From assembly GCF_900142975.1 (NCBI RefSeq), contig NZ_LT670848.1:3038001-3102000 (forward strand): a stretch of DNA of 64,000 bases. Reading direction: 5' to 3'. Position 1 is the first letter of the stretch. Each line of letters begins with the position of its first letter. Positions 23,950-35,311 of the stretch are shown here, piece by piece. The notes under the pieces were generated by a model. The model had not been told where the DNA came from, ran no database searches, and worked only from the letters and a program-made list of their open reading frames with translations. The stretch is from Salegentibacter salegens (GTDB taxonomy: Bacteria > Bacteroidota > Bacteroidia > Flavobacteriales > Flavobacteriaceae). Position numbers and translations under genes: made by a program.

Positions 23950-24972
23950 ATGAGGATAAATGTAAAAACCTTACCAGTAGATGAAATTATTCAGGATATT
24001 TCTGAAAGCCTTAATGCGCCAATTCAAAATGGAAGTGGAGAATATACCATAGAACTGCCAAAAGATATTGGGGAAGGCTTTATTAGGGGAATCAGTTTTG
24101 ATTCTGGAATGGGATTTATAAGCTACAACTGTAAGTTTTATGAAGATGTAGAAATTCATTTTGCCCTCAATACAGTACATCCTTTAAAATTCATATTTTG
24201 TTCAGCCGGATCTACAGGACATTCTTTCCAGGATACTGAAAAAGTAAATGAAATAAAAGCGTATCAAAATATCATTGTATCCAGTAGCGGATACAACGGG
24301 CACGTACTTTATTTTAAAGCTAACCAAGCTACCCATGTTTCCAGCCTGGAAATTATTAGATCGGTTTTTGCTCATAGACGTAATTACGATTTTCAAGATC
24401 TTGAACCAACATTGAAGGAGTTATTTCAGGATGCGGTGGCAGAGAGACAGTTTTTCTACCAGGGAAATTATAGTATAAAAGCTGCCGATATTATGAACGA
24501 GATTAATACCAAGGAATTTAGTGGTTTCTTGCGTTCTCTCTATCTGGAAGCTAAAACTTTTCAAATGCTTGTTATTCAAATCGCCCAATATGAAGATGAT
24601 GAGGATGGTGATAAACTTCCGCAAATACTAAGGCAATCTGATATTGAGAAAGTAGATTACGTGGTAAAACGCATTCAGGGAGATTTAGGAAGTAATCTAA
24701 CGGTAGAGGCTCTTGCCAAAGAGGCCGGAACTAATGTGAATAAACTGCAAGAAGGCTTTAAATATGTTTACGAGCTTACGGTGAATAAATATATGCAACA
24801 TAAAAAGCTGGAAGCTGCCAAAGATATGCTAATGACTTCAGAAAAGAATATTTCTGAAATTGTTACAGCCATTGGTCTCAATAATAGAAGTTATTTTTCG
24901 AAGATTTTTAAAGAAAAGTATGGAGTAAATCCTAAATACTTTTTGAAGACAAGGAAGAAAGAGGTTGATTAA
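23950..24972 (+). CDS. AraC family transcriptional regulator
   Basis: A 340-residue protein. Residues ~240-335 form the AraC double helix-turn-helix: LTVEALAKEAGTNVNKLQEGFK for the first and ISEIVTAIGLNNRSYFSKIFKEKYGVNPKYF for the second. The first ~220 residues are an uncharacterised sensing domain resembling PchR-like regulators, with no membrane helix or kinase part. It stands upstream of the SusC/SusD pair in the same direction but 739 bases away, so it may control it. Its ligand is unknown. Confidence 0.88.
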   Translation: MRINVKTLPVDEIIQDISESLNAPIQNGSGEYTIELPKDIGEGFIRGISFDSGMGFISYNCKFYEDVEIHFALNTVHPLKFIFCSAGSTGHSFQDTEKVNEIKAYQNIIVSSSGYNGHVLYFKANQATHVSSLEIIRSVFAHRRNYDFQDLEPTLKELFQDAVAERQFFYQGNYSIKAADIMNEINTKEFSGFLRSLYLEAKTFQMLVIQIAQYEDDEDGDKLPQILRQSDIEKVDYVVKRIQGDLGSNLTVEALAKEAGTNVNKLQEGFKYVYELTVNKYMQHKKLEAAKDMLMTSEKNISEIVTAIGLNNRSYFSKIFKEKYGVNPKYFLKTRKKEVD

Positions 24973-25711
24973 ACTTCAGAAATAATTTTTCTTTAAAAAG
25001 TGTATAAGGCCTGCTTTCCATATACCTTCAAACTAATACATATCTCTTCCTAAAAATAAGTTCGCTTCAAATTTCGGAAATTTCTTTATCAGGGGGCGCG
25101 ATTTAAACGAGTTTAGTCGAGAAATAGATTTTAGCGGAAGATATGCTTTATGGGTAATAAACATTCTGGTTATTACACCTAAAATAAAAATTACAAAAAG
25201 TTATTGAACTTATAAAAGTAATACGAAAATCAGTCCCTAAACCTTTCATGTTTAAGTTTGGTGTCTATTCTGTCGCGATTAAATAGCTTAAATTTAATTA
25301 ATCCTTTCTCTTAAAAATATTATTTTACTTCTAATTAAATAGTATTCTTTTCACAATTAACTACAGAATGAGAGGCTTATAACATATCCTGAGTACTCCC
25401 CGAAGCCTTTAAAAACGCTTAGTTCCCAATACTTATAGAAGTAAGATTTCTTTTCATTTCATAACACTCTCTTAAATCAAAAATAATAAATTGGAGTTAC
25501 TGTTAATAATTAATTAAAAAAATTACTTAAGTTAAATTACTTCTTATTATTTTAGCTTAAACGATTAGGATTATGATAGTCATTTTAACTATATGGGGTG
25601 TTTTTCTCGAAACATTTTAAAATAAATAGTTGAGGTGTCTATTCATTTAACTAATTTTTATAATTTAAATGCGCTATTAGAGCGTGAAATGCTAACTAAA
25701 ACTAATTACAC
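24973..25711. other. long AT-rich intergenic region upstream of susC
   Basis: No frame of convincing length and no recognised RNA gene were found. Runs of A/T and several short TAA-rich stretches dominate. A 15-codon frame starting at about 25574 is too short to support. The susC promoter presumably lies in the last 200 bases, but no TAnnTTTG match with a spaced TTTG was identified. Confidence 0.5.
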
Positions 25712-28700
25712 ATGGGTAAAAAATTATTATTCCTGCTTGGATTAATGTTTTTTTCATTTAATCAAAACTTAATTGCGCAGGAACAAACAGTAACTGGAAC
25801 AGTAACAGATTCTGAAAATGGAATACCTTTACCGGGAGTTACTGTACTAGAGAAAGGAACCAGGAATGGAACCTCTACAGATTTTGACGGAAATTATTCA
25901 TTGGATGTACCAGGGGATGCTACTTTAGTTTTTTCTATGGTAGGTTTTATGACACAGGAGCTTCCGGTAGACGGACAAAATTTAATTAACTTAGAATTGT
26001 CTCCTGATACCGAGGCATTAGATGAAGTTGTGGTGACTTCTCTTGGACTAACCAGGGAGAAAAAATCTTTAGGTTACTCTGTAACCGAGTTAGACTCTGA
26101 AGAGGTGAATACCGTAAAAGATTACAATGTTGCCAGTTCACTTGTAGGAAAGGTTGCAGGTTTAGTGGTTAACCAGGCCAGCGGAGTAGGTTCTGGATCA
26201 CGTATTACCATAAGGGGTAATAATACGTTAACTGGGAATAACCAGGCACTGGTAGTAGTAGATGGGATTCCTATTGACGCTTCAGGAAATGAATCTGGGG
26301 GAAGTATTTATAATAGTACCGTGACAGGTGGAGGAATTACCGATATTAATCCTTCAGATATTGAATCTATTTCGGTGCTAAAAGGTCCTAACGCTGCGGC
26401 GCTTTACGGCTCGAGAGCAGCGAGTGGTGTGGTCTTAATTACTACCAAAAAAGGAACAAGAGGTTCCGGTTTAGGTATTTCCCTGAATTCGAATATTTCA
26501 GTAGAAGAAACTATGTTCCTTCCAGATTTTCAGAATGAATATGGACAGGGTACCAATGGGGCTGTTTATTCAGATTTAGATAATTTCGGATCTAATTCAT
26601 GGGGCCCTCGATTAGATGGTTCTCAACAATTATACTACACGGGCGAAGAACGAGCTTATAATGCACAGCCTGATAACGTTGAGAATTTCTTTGAAAATGG
26701 AATTAAGAGCATTAATACTATTGCAATGGACCAGGGTGGTGAAAACCATAGTGTAAGATTTTCATATACCAATAACCAGACAACTTCGGTTATTCCAAAT
26801 TCTGAACTTCATAGTCATAACCTGAACTTAAGGGGGGTAATTGATCTTTCTGATAAACTAACCTTAGACAGTAAAGCTACTTATTTCACTCAAGAACTTG
26901 AAAACAGGGTGAATGTGGGTACCGAAGGTGTCTTAGCCTATGTATATAGTATGCCAAGAAATGTGGCTATAGATGACTTGAAAAGGTACAAGCCTTCTTT
27001 ATGGAGTAATCCTGATATGTTTTCAGACGAATATGGGGCAATAAGTTATGCTGGGCAAAACAAAAGTATTGGTAACCCATACTGGATGTTAAATCAGGAT
27101 ACTAACGATGAGCGCAGGGATCGTTTTCTAGGTTTCTCTAAGCTAAATTATGAGTTTAATGATTGGCTTTCAGCATTTATTAGAATTGGTGGAGATGTTA
27201 CCAATGTAAGGTCGGAATATATTCAGGATTATGGACACCACTTCTTCTATGATGGACGTTTAAATTTTTCTAACCGTAAGAATGTGGAAATTAATAGTGA
27301 CTTCTTAATAACGGCAAATAAAGACCTTACTGAAACATTAAATCTAGTTGCCAACGTTGGTGGTAGTTTATCTAAACGTACTTTCGAGGGAATGAGTGTT
27401 AGTGGTAACCAATTTAGATTGCCTTCGCGTGCATTTTTAAATAATACCAACGTACAAACCAGTACACATACTCCATTGGGGGTTAAGAAAATAAATTCAT
27501 TATATGGGTCTTTTAGTTTCTCTTATGATGATTTTATGTATTTAGACTTGACAGCCAGAAACGACTGGTCATCTACTCTTAGTGAAGATAACCGTTCTTT
27601 CTTTTACCCTTCGGTAAGTTATTCACTGTTGGTGAACCGTTTTATAGATCCGGATAAAAATTTTCTGGATATGCTTAAATTAAGAGCCAGTTGGGCAGAA
27701 GTGGGTAATGATACAGATGTGTATCAACTATACCAAACATTTAGTGTGCCTCAACAAGGTTATTTAGGTAGAACGGTTTTAGAAGGACCAAGTGTGAAAC
27801 TAAATCCTGATCTAAGACCAGAGAGTGTAAAATCTACTGAATTTGGTGTGGAATTTAATATGTTTAAAAATCGTTTCTATGGAGATTTCTCAATTTATGA
27901 GATTATAACTAACGATATGATTTTTAATGTTCCCGTGCCTTTTGCGACAGGTTTTAGTTTCTTTAAGGAAAATGTTGGAGAAGTAAAAAACAACGGATTT
28001 GAAATTATGCTGGGAGGAGTGCCTATTCGAAATGAAAACTTTAGATGGGACATTTCAGCAAATATGTCAAGAAATAAAAATGAATTGGTAGAGCTAATTG
28101 ATGGTTTAGATTATACCGTGCTAAATTCCTTAGGCGACTTGTCTATTAGGGCAGAAGTTGGTGGCGGAATTGGTGATATTTATGGAACCACCTGGAAAAC
28201 TGACGAAAACGGTGAAAGGTTAGTAAATGCTGAAGGTTTTCCCATAGCGTCTAATGAAAGAGAAAAACTGGGGAATGCCCAGCCAGATTTTATTGGAGGT
28301 TTAACCAATAACTTTACTTATAAAAACTGGAATTTGAGATTTCTCGTAGACGGTAGATTTGGAGGCGAAATTTATTCTGCTACATCCTCATATCTTGATG
28401 CAGCAGGTGTTTCTGAAAGAAGTTTAGAATTTAGAGATGCTGGCATAACCTTAGACGCCATTAATGAAGGAACAGGGGGGCAAAACGATATTCAAATCAC
28501 TGGGCAGCAGTACTGGAGCAATTATTCGGATATAACATCAAACTATGTTTACGATCAAACCAATGTGAGATTAAGGGAATTTGCCTTAACTTATAGTTTG
28601 CCAGGAGCATCTATAGAGAATATAGGCTTAACTTCAGCATCAGTTGGTTTAATTGGTAGAAATTTATTCTTTATCTACAAAGCAGCTGATGATATTGATC

Positions 28701-28801
28701 CCGATGCTTCAATTGGGACAGGACTTTCTGGACAGGGTATTTCCCTTAACAATGCACCAACTATACGTAGTCTTGGTTTAAATATTAATATTAAATTTTA
28801 A
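25712..28801 (+). CDS. SusC/RagA family TonB-linked outer membrane protein
   Basis: A 1029-residue TonB-dependent transporter. A signal peptide (to about residue 22, ending IAQ) is followed by a carboxypeptidase-regulatory-like domain (VTGTVTDSENGIPLPGVTV to about 100), a TonB-box-like segment DEVVVTS, the plug (residues ~125-250, with VVDGIPID and GPNAAALYGSRAASGVVLITTKKG) and a large beta barrel ending in LGLNINIKF. No STN domain is present, so sigma/anti-sigma signalling is unlikely. It pairs with the SusD gene 12 bases downstream. The transported substrate cannot be read; no polysaccharide-degrading enzyme is adjacent. Confidence 0.93.
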   Translation: MGKKLLFLLGLMFFSFNQNLIAQEQTVTGTVTDSENGIPLPGVTVLEKGTRNGTSTDFDGNYSLDVPGDATLVFSMVGFMTQELPVDGQNLINLELSPDTEALDEVVVTSLGLTREKKSLGYSVTELDSEEVNTVKDYNVASSLVGKVAGLVVNQASGVGSGSRITIRGNNTLTGNNQALVVVDGIPIDASGNESGGSIYNSTVTGGGITDINPSDIESISVLKGPNAAALYGSRAASGVVLITTKKGTRGSGLGISLNSNISVEETMFLPDFQNEYGQGTNGAVYSDLDNFGSNSWGPRLDGSQQLYYTGEERAYNAQPDNVENFFENGIKSINTIAMDQGGENHSVRFSYTNNQTTSVIPNSELHSHNLNLRGVIDLSDKLTLDSKATYFTQELENRVNVGTEGVLAYVYSMPRNVAIDDLKRYKPSLWSNPDMFSDEYGAISYAGQNKSIGNPYWMLNQDTNDERRDRFLGFSKLNYEFNDWLSAFIRIGGDVTNVRSEYIQDYGHHFFYDGRLNFSNRKNVEINSDFLITANKDLTETLNLVANVGGSLSKRTFEGMSVSGNQFRLPSRAFLNNTNVQTSTHTPLGVKKINSLYGSFSFSYDDFMYLDLTARNDWSSTLSEDNRSFFYPSVSYSLLVNRFIDPDKNFLDMLKLRASWAEVGNDTDVYQLYQTFSVPQQGYLGRTVLEGPSVKLNPDLRPESVKSTEFGVEFNMFKNRFYGDFSIYEIITNDMIFNVPVPFATGFSFFKENVGEVKNNGFEIMLGGVPIRNENFRWDISANMSRNKNELVELIDGLDYTVLNSLGDLSIRAEVGGGIGDIYGTTWKTDENGERLVNAEGFPIASNEREKLGNAQPDFIGGLTNNFTYKNWNLRFLVDGRFGGEIYSATSSYLDAAGVSERSLEFRDAGITLDAINEGTGGQNDIQITGQQYWSNYSDITSNYVYDQTNVRLREFALTYSLPGASIENIGLTSASVGLIGRNLFFIYKAADDIDPDASIGTGLSGQGISLNNAPTIRSLGLNINIKF

Positions 28802-28813
28802 TAAAATATAATT

Positions 28814-30514
28814 ATGAAAGGAATTTTAAGGACAATTAGCGCAACCTTGTTGTTGGTCTTTTTACTTGCAGGATGTTCCGATTTTGAGGAGATCAATACA
28901 AGACCTGATGCGTTTGGATCTGATGAAGTAAGTGCTAAATACTTTCTTACTGGAATTCAGATAGAACTTTATGCTCCCAACCGTTTTCCATACTGGAGGG
29001 CACAATTAATACACGCTGATAGATATGCCGGCCAATTTACATTTGGGTTTAATGGAGCCTGGTGGACCGGTGCGCTTGGTTATGATTACAGTTCAGCGTA
29101 TACCGATGCTACTTATGACTGGATAGCAGGTTATGTTAGTAACCTAAGTGTTTATCAAAATTTTGTGGGTGAAGGCGGAGACTTGGAAAATCAGAATTTT
29201 TACGCTCTTGGTCTTGTAATGAAAGGTCTTTATTATCAAATGTATACCGATACTTTTGGAATGGTCCCTTATTCAGAAGCTTTAGATCCAGATATTATTA
29301 CACCTAAATTAGATAGTCAATCTGAAATTTATCGTGGGGTAATAGCTGAGTTAGATGAGGCGATGTCTATTATTGGAGATCAAACAGTAACTGGAGAGGG
29401 CATTGAACTTCTAGCAGAAAATGATTTGTTTTTTAACGGAGATCTTCAACAGTGGAAAAAGTTAGCAAATACTTTGAAACTAAGGATGGCGCTAAGAGCA
29501 CAGGGTGCACCCGGTGCAGATTTTGCCGAAACAGCTATTTCTGAAGCACTGCAGGCACCTTTGTTAAGCAGTGAAATGGATAATGCGCTTATGGAGAAAG
29601 ATACTGAGATTGATCAGTTTGGAAATGCTGCTTACGGAGATGTATGGCATAATTTCGGAGGGATAGGATCTCACTGGAATGTTGGAAAAACCCTTATTGA
29701 TTATCTTAGGGATAATAACGATCCAAGATTATCACGTTATGCTGAACCTATTATTGGAGGAGATTTCACCTTCACGAGACCAGCTGAGGGTGCAGGGGCC
29801 TCTCTTTTTGATAAACACGTAGAATTTGTTTTGGCTGAACTAGATAATGCTGGGGTGCCATATACAAGAAGCGGTTCTGGAGATGAATTTACAATTTCTG
29901 TTTCTCAAGATCAGGATTATTATATAGGGCAACCTTCAAGATTGAATCCTGAAATTTATCCCCACGTAAAGAACGATCTGTTTTCTGAACCTGCAGATTG
30001 GATTATTAATCCAAAAAACCAGGGTCTTGAAATATTTCCAGAAGTGGTGTTTACTGCAGCCGAAGGAAACTTTCTTCAGGCTGAAGCAATTCTAAAAGGT
30101 CTTGGTTCTGGTGATGCGCAGGAATTATATCAGGAAGGACTTAGACAGGCAATGAAAATTTGGAGAGTAGAAGAAAGTGAGATTGAGACATTTATTGCAA
30201 ATGAAGAAATGGCTCAATTAAATGGAACCGATGAAGAAAACTTAGAAAAAATCGCTATCCAAAGATGGATAGTTTCTTATACCGATGGGTTTGAAGCCTG
30301 GGCAGTTGTAAGAGATACAGGTTATCCATCTGAATTAGCTAGTGGAGTGTCTGATTTTGATATCTATGCGGCTGGAACCCTTAACGGGAAATATCCTCAA
30401 AGAATGAGATATGGAAACCAGGAGTACAATACTAACGGAGCAAATGTTGAAGCAGCCATCCAGGAACAGGGCCCAGATGAACAGGGAACTGAACTATGGT
30501 GGGCACAGAATTAG
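28814..30514 (+). CDS. SusD/RagB family nutrient-binding lipoprotein
   Basis: A 566-residue surface lipoprotein. The signal peptide ends in the lipobox LLAGCSDFEEINTRPD, giving a lipidated Cys near residue 21; the following acidic residues fit the bacteroidete surface-export signal. The body shows the SusD-like helical repeat features (FYALGLVMKGLYYQMYTDTFG, LAEIDEAM-like helices, NGDLQQWKKLANTLKLRMALR). It caps the SusC barrel and captures substrate. It resembles the SusD-like 2 branch. A strong terminator closes the two-gene operon. Confidence 0.92.
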   Translation: MKGILRTISATLLLVFLLAGCSDFEEINTRPDAFGSDEVSAKYFLTGIQIELYAPNRFPYWRAQLIHADRYAGQFTFGFNGAWWTGALGYDYSSAYTDATYDWIAGYVSNLSVYQNFVGEGGDLENQNFYALGLVMKGLYYQMYTDTFGMVPYSEALDPDIITPKLDSQSEIYRGVIAELDEAMSIIGDQTVTGEGIELLAENDLFFNGDLQQWKKLANTLKLRMALRAQGAPGADFAETAISEALQAPLLSSEMDNALMEKDTEIDQFGNAAYGDVWHNFGGIGSHWNVGKTLIDYLRDNNDPRLSRYAEPIIGGDFTFTRPAEGAGASLFDKHVEFVLAELDNAGVPYTRSGSGDEFTISVSQDQDYYIGQPSRLNPEIYPHVKNDLFSEPADWIINPKNQGLEIFPEVVFTAAEGNFLQAEAILKGLGSGDAQELYQEGLRQAMKIWRVEESEIETFIANEEMAQLNGTDEENLEKIAIQRWIVSYTDGFEAWAVVRDTGYPSELASGVSDFDIYAAGTLNGKYPQRMRYGNQEYNTNGANVEAAIQEQGPDEQGTELWWAQN

Positions 30515-30537
30515 CCTGAATATTTGATTAAATGAAG

Positions 30538-30569
30538 AAAGAGGGGGAATTATTTTCCCCTCTTTTTTT
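30538..30569. terminator. bidirectional terminator between susD and the SLC13 gene
   Basis: Arms AAAGAGGGG and CCCCTCTTT enclose a short loop, with A and T runs on either side. It lies 23 bases after the susD stop and touches the stop codon of the convergent SLC13 gene, so it can serve both. Confidence 0.85.
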
Positions 30570-32037
30570 ATCCAAAAATTTCCGGAATTTCGTTCACTTT
30601 AAAACCCCAGATGCTGGGTAGAAAGAAATACACCAGGATAGTTATTAAAAGGATAGAAAACAGGTTCATCCATAGTCCGGTTTTTATCATATCTGGAATA
30701 TTAAGATAACCGGAACCAAAAACCACGGCGTTTGGTGGAGTTGCTACCGGCAACATAAAGGCGCAAGATGCGGCCAGCGTTGCGCTTATTAACAATAAAT
30801 AAGGGTGAAGTCCCATTGCTAAGGCCATAGGAGCTAAAATTGGAAGTAGCATTGCCGTAGTGGCGAGGTTAGAGGTTACTTCAGTTAGAAAATTAACCGC
30901 GGCTACTAGAATTAGAATTAATAGAAATAAAGGTAGGTTTTGTAAATAAGTGAGTTGTTCGCCTATCCAAACGGCTAAGCCTGTTTCGCTAAAACCTTTT
31001 GCCAGTGCCATTCCGCCGCCAAAAAGTAAAATAATTCCCCACGGAATTCTTACCGCTTCTTCCCAATTTAATAAAGGTTTTGTTTCTTTCCCTGACGGGA
31101 CAATAAAAAGTGCAATTGCCGCTATAATGGCTATTATGGTGTCATCTATAAAGGGAAGAAAAGGCTGGATTAAAAAAGATCTTGTGATCCAAAAAAATGC
31201 GGTACAACAGAAAATAACGAGTACCCTTTTTTCTTGTTTGCTTATTTTTCCTAAAGATTTTAGTAGAGTAGTAATTTCAGCCTTACCGCCGGGAAATTCT
31301 GCTTTATCAAAATTGAAGGCAAAACTGGTGAGATATTTCCAGCAAATAAAAAGTAGGAAAATGGATATTGGCACCCCCAAAAGCGCCCATTTCATAAAAC
31401 TAATTTCTATTCCGTAGAGTTCAGATACAATTCCTGCAAATACAAGGTTTGGCGGTGTTCCTATTAGCGTTCCAATTCCGCCAATAGAAGCGCTGTAGGC
31501 AATAGCTAGCATTAGAGCTTTACCAAGTACCGCTTGTTCATTTTCATCGCTAAAAGGATTGTTTTTTAACTGACTTATTATCGCGGTACCAATAGGTAGC
31601 ATCATTACCGATGTAGCAGTATTGGATATCCACATAGAAAGAAATGCTGTGGCTATCATAAAACCGAGAATTATAAATTTTATTTTGCTTCCAATGAGGT
31701 TTATGATGTTCAGCGCGATTCTTCGGTGTAAATCCCATTTTTCTATAGCTACCGCGAGAACAAATCCGCCTAGGTATAAAAACACGTATTTATGACCAAA
31801 AGCTGCAGTAGTAGTTTCAATATCCAAAGCGCCGGTTAAGGGAAACATTACAATCGGTAATAAAGCCGTGACCGAAATTGGGATCACTTCGGTAACCCAC
31901 CAGAGCGCCATCCAAATCGTTATGCAAAGTATATCAAAAGCAGCCGGGGGCATGGACTGTGGAGCGCCCAGTATTTGAAGTATAAAAAATAATAAAGGCC
32001 CCGCTATTAAAATTAGAGCTCTTATAAATTTATTCAT
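30568..32037 (-). CDS. SLC13/DASS family sodium-coupled anion permease
   Basis: A 489-residue inner-membrane transporter with about 11-12 helices. Family motifs are SNTATSVMMLPIGTAII (the first SNT site), IGTPPNLVFAGI, and a second repeat with TEVTSNLATTAMLLPIL and PVATPPNAVVFGSGY. DASS proteins carry dicarboxylates, citrate or sulphate with sodium. The substrate is not visible. It converges on the susCD operon and has no clear operon partner. Confidence 0.9.
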   Translation of the reverse strand: MNKFIRALILIAGPLLFFILQILGAPQSMPPAAFDILCITIWMALWWVTEVIPISVTALLPIVMFPLTGALDIETTTAAFGHKYVFLYLGGFVLAVAIEKWDLHRRIALNIINLIGSKIKFIILGFMIATAFLSMWISNTATSVMMLPIGTAIISQLKNNPFSDENEQAVLGKALMLAIAYSASIGGIGTLIGTPPNLVFAGIVSELYGIEISFMKWALLGVPISIFLLFICWKYLTSFAFNFDKAEFPGGKAEITTLLKSLGKISKQEKRVLVIFCCTAFFWITRSFLIQPFLPFIDDTIIAIIAAIALFIVPSGKETKPLLNWEEAVRIPWGIILLFGGGMALAKGFSETGLAVWIGEQLTYLQNLPLFLLILILVAAVNFLTEVTSNLATTAMLLPILAPMALAMGLHPYLLLISATLAASCAFMLPVATPPNAVVFGSGYLNIPDMIKTGLWMNLFSILLITILVYFFLPSIWGFKVNEIPEIFG

Positions 32038-32156
32038 TGGATAATGTTATCAAGGAACTACCAAGATATTAAATTTAATAAAGCGAGGTAATTCTTTGAA
32101 TATTACCTAAGCTTTGGTATTTATAAAAATTCTATCTTAAATTAAATTTATTTCTT

Positions 32157-32609
32157 ATGAAAATGTTAGAAATCAAAACCGCTTTACAAATCGCAAAACC
32201 AAGAGCTGAAATTTTTGAGGCGATTATAGATCCCGAAAAGATGAAGCACTATTTTATTGCTGAAAGCTCCGGAATGATGGAGGAGGGGAAGTCTATTAGC
32301 TGGAAATTTCCGGAATTCGAAGAATATGTACCGGTGAATGTGCTCAAATTAGTTCCCGATGAATTGATTTCTTTTGAATGGGAAGGTGCAAAAGATAAAA
32401 ACCTGTTGGTTGAAATTAGCCTTAAAGAAGTTTCTAAAACCAGTACGCTGGTAAAAATAACCGAAGGAAAAATGGAAGCTAACGAGAAGGGAATCCAGTG
32501 GTTTGGAGGAAATACCGAAGGTTGGGCTAATTTCCTGGCTTGCTTAAAAGATTACCTTGAATTTGATATCAACCTTAGAAAAGGTGGCTTTGATTTTATG
32601 AAGGCATAG
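32157..32609 (+). CDS. SRPBCC (AHSA1-like) domain protein
   Basis: A 150-residue START/Bet v1-type fold protein. The pattern IAKPRAEIFEAIIDPEKMKHYF, the middle strand SFEWEGAKDKNLLVEI and the C-terminal GWANFLACLKDYLEF helix match the AHSA1/polyketide-cyclase branch, which binds small hydrophobic ligands. Specific role unknown. It is a single gene followed by a palindromic repeat and the groEL terminator. Confidence 0.85.
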   Translation: MKMLEIKTALQIAKPRAEIFEAIIDPEKMKHYFIAESSGMMEEGKSISWKFPEFEEYVPVNVLKLVPDELISFEWEGAKDKNLLVEISLKEVSKTSTLVKITEGKMEANEKGIQWFGGNTEGWANFLACLKDYLEFDINLRKGGFDFMKA

Positions 32610-32617
32610 AACCAATA

Positions 32618-32721
32618 CGTTATCCTGAACTCGTTTCAGAGCCTGCTCCGAAATTTATTCGGAGATCTAACATGATGCGATTTGAAATCATATTAGAAGC
32701 TGAAATAAATTCAGCTTGACG
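32618..32721. repeat. 104-base intergenic palindromic repeat, family A
   Basis: It starts CGTTATCCTGAACTCGTTTCAG and ends with an AAATTCAGCTTGACG arm, like the element at 15117-15192, and carries an extra nested hairpin CTCCGAA-atttA-TTCGGAG at 32646-32663. The outer ends are less well matched than in the other copy. It fills the space between the SRPBCC gene and the terminator. Confidence 0.65.
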
Positions 32722-32749
32722 AATTTAATTTGAATAAATTATAAAAAAG

Positions 32750-32781
32750 AAAAACCCGTTTCGATTAAGAAACGGGTTTTT
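32750..32781. terminator. bidirectional terminator after groEL
   Basis: Thirteen-base arms AAAAACCCGTTTC and GAAACGGGTTTTT with a 6-base loop and A/T tracts on both sides. It lies 24 bases past the groEL stop (minus strand) and also follows the plus-strand SRPBCC gene. Confidence 0.92.
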
Positions 32782-32804
32782 AAGTATCTGCTATGGCCGG
32801 GCCA

Positions 32805-34448
<1,644 letters not shown>

Positions 34449-34534
34449 TTAATTTTGTGATTTCCGCGGTAGCGGAAATTGAATTAATAATATTTTATTT
34501 TGAAAATTTCCCCGGGAGTGGGGAAAAGAAGTTT

Positions 34535-34810
34535 TTAAACTATTGCAAGAATATCGTCTTCTCTCATCATTAGATAATCTGTGCCTTCAAGTTTTAATTC
34601 TGTACCAGAATACTTTCCGTAAAGTACAGTATCACCAACTTTCACAGTCATATCGTGGTCTTTATTTCCCTTACCTACAGCTACAACTTTTCCACGTTGT
34701 GGTTTTTCTTTAGCTGTTTCGGGAATGTAAATTCCAGATGCCGTTTTGGTTTCGGCTGCTTCAGGTTCAATAAGAACTCTGTCTGAGAGCGGTTTAATGT
34801 TTAGTCCCAT
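34535..34810 (-). CDS. groS: co-chaperonin GroES (10 kDa)
   Basis: A 91-residue protein with the typical [26 protein letters not shown] start, the mobile loop around residues 17-32, and [32 protein letters not shown] at the end. It caps GroEL. The order groES-groEL is conserved. A possible promoter lies 60-88 bases upstream. Confidence 0.97.
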   Translation of the reverse strand: MGLNIKPLSDRVLIEPEAAETKTASGIYIPETAKEKPQRGKVVAVGKGNKDHDMTVKVGDTVLYGKYSGTELKLEGTDYLMMREDDILAIV

Positions 34811-34869
34811 TTTTTTATAAATTTATTAAGGTTAATTAATCTTTAAATAAGCGACTAAGCCTATTTCTA

Positions 34870-34898
34870 AAATTATGCCACCCCGCTTTCTCTGCCAA
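34870..34898 (-). promoter_or_regulatory. possible groESL promoter, TTGGCA-N17-TAATTT
   Basis: On the minus strand TTGGCA and TAATTT are separated by 17 bases, 60 bases upstream of groES. This is closer to the classical sigma-70 form than to the usual bacteroidete TTTG/TAnnTTTG. No CIRCE inverted repeat was found nearby. The call is tentative. Confidence 0.3.
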
Positions 34899-34906
34899 TT
34901 ACCAAT

Positions 34907-34940
34907 AAAAAATGCCAGCTTGTCATAAGCTGGCATTTTT
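34907..34940 (-). terminator. terminator after secG
   Basis: Arms AAAAATGCCAGCTT and AAGCTGGCATTTTT with a 6-base loop lie 24 bases past the secG stop on the minus strand and separate this transcript from groESL. Confidence 0.9.
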
Positions 34941-34964
34941 GAATTTTATAAAGAACTAAACCTT

Positions 34965-35309
34965 TTATTGGTCGTTGTCAGATTGAGGTTGTTGACCTGG
35001 CATTTGTGCTGGGGGAGTAGTAGTATTCTCAGGCATTGCGTCTTCATCAAAAACCCTTGATTCGCCGTAACCGGCATCGTCCATAATAGTTACGTTAGAA
35101 AGTAAAATAAGGACTAATAAAAGGGTTGCTAAGGTCCAGGTACTTTTATCTAAAAAGTCACCGGTCTTCTTAACACCACCTACTTGTTGCCCACTGCCAC
35201 CAAAAGAGGAAGATAAACCACCGCCTTTAGGATTTTGTACCATAATTACCACTACCAGTAAAAAGGCTACAATAACTATTAATGCTAAAAAAATTGTAAA
35301 GGTGCTCAT
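34965..35309 (-). CDS. secG: preprotein translocase subunit SecG
   Basis: A 114-residue protein with two membrane helices (about 4-24 and 56-75) and the cytosolic loop MVQNPKGGGLSSSFGGSGQQVGGVKKTGDFLDKSTW, the SecG signature. The Pro/Gln-rich C-terminal tail (residues ~95-114) is longer than in E. coli SecG. It assists SecYE during protein export. It follows the TPR-like gene by 2 bases, in an operon with lptE. Confidence 0.92.
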   Translation of the reverse strand: MSTFTIFLALIVIVAFLLVVVIMVQNPKGGGLSSSFGGSGQQVGGVKKTGDFLDKSTWTLATLLLVLILLSNVTIMDDAGYGESRVFDEDAMPENTTTPPAQMPGQQPQSDNDQ

Positions 35310-35311
35310 TC

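Noticed and set aside
25110..25121. A 12-base match AGTTTAGTCGAG at 25110 and 51066
   Set aside because: Only two copies, no symmetry, flanks differ, and such a match is possible by chance in a 64 kb window.
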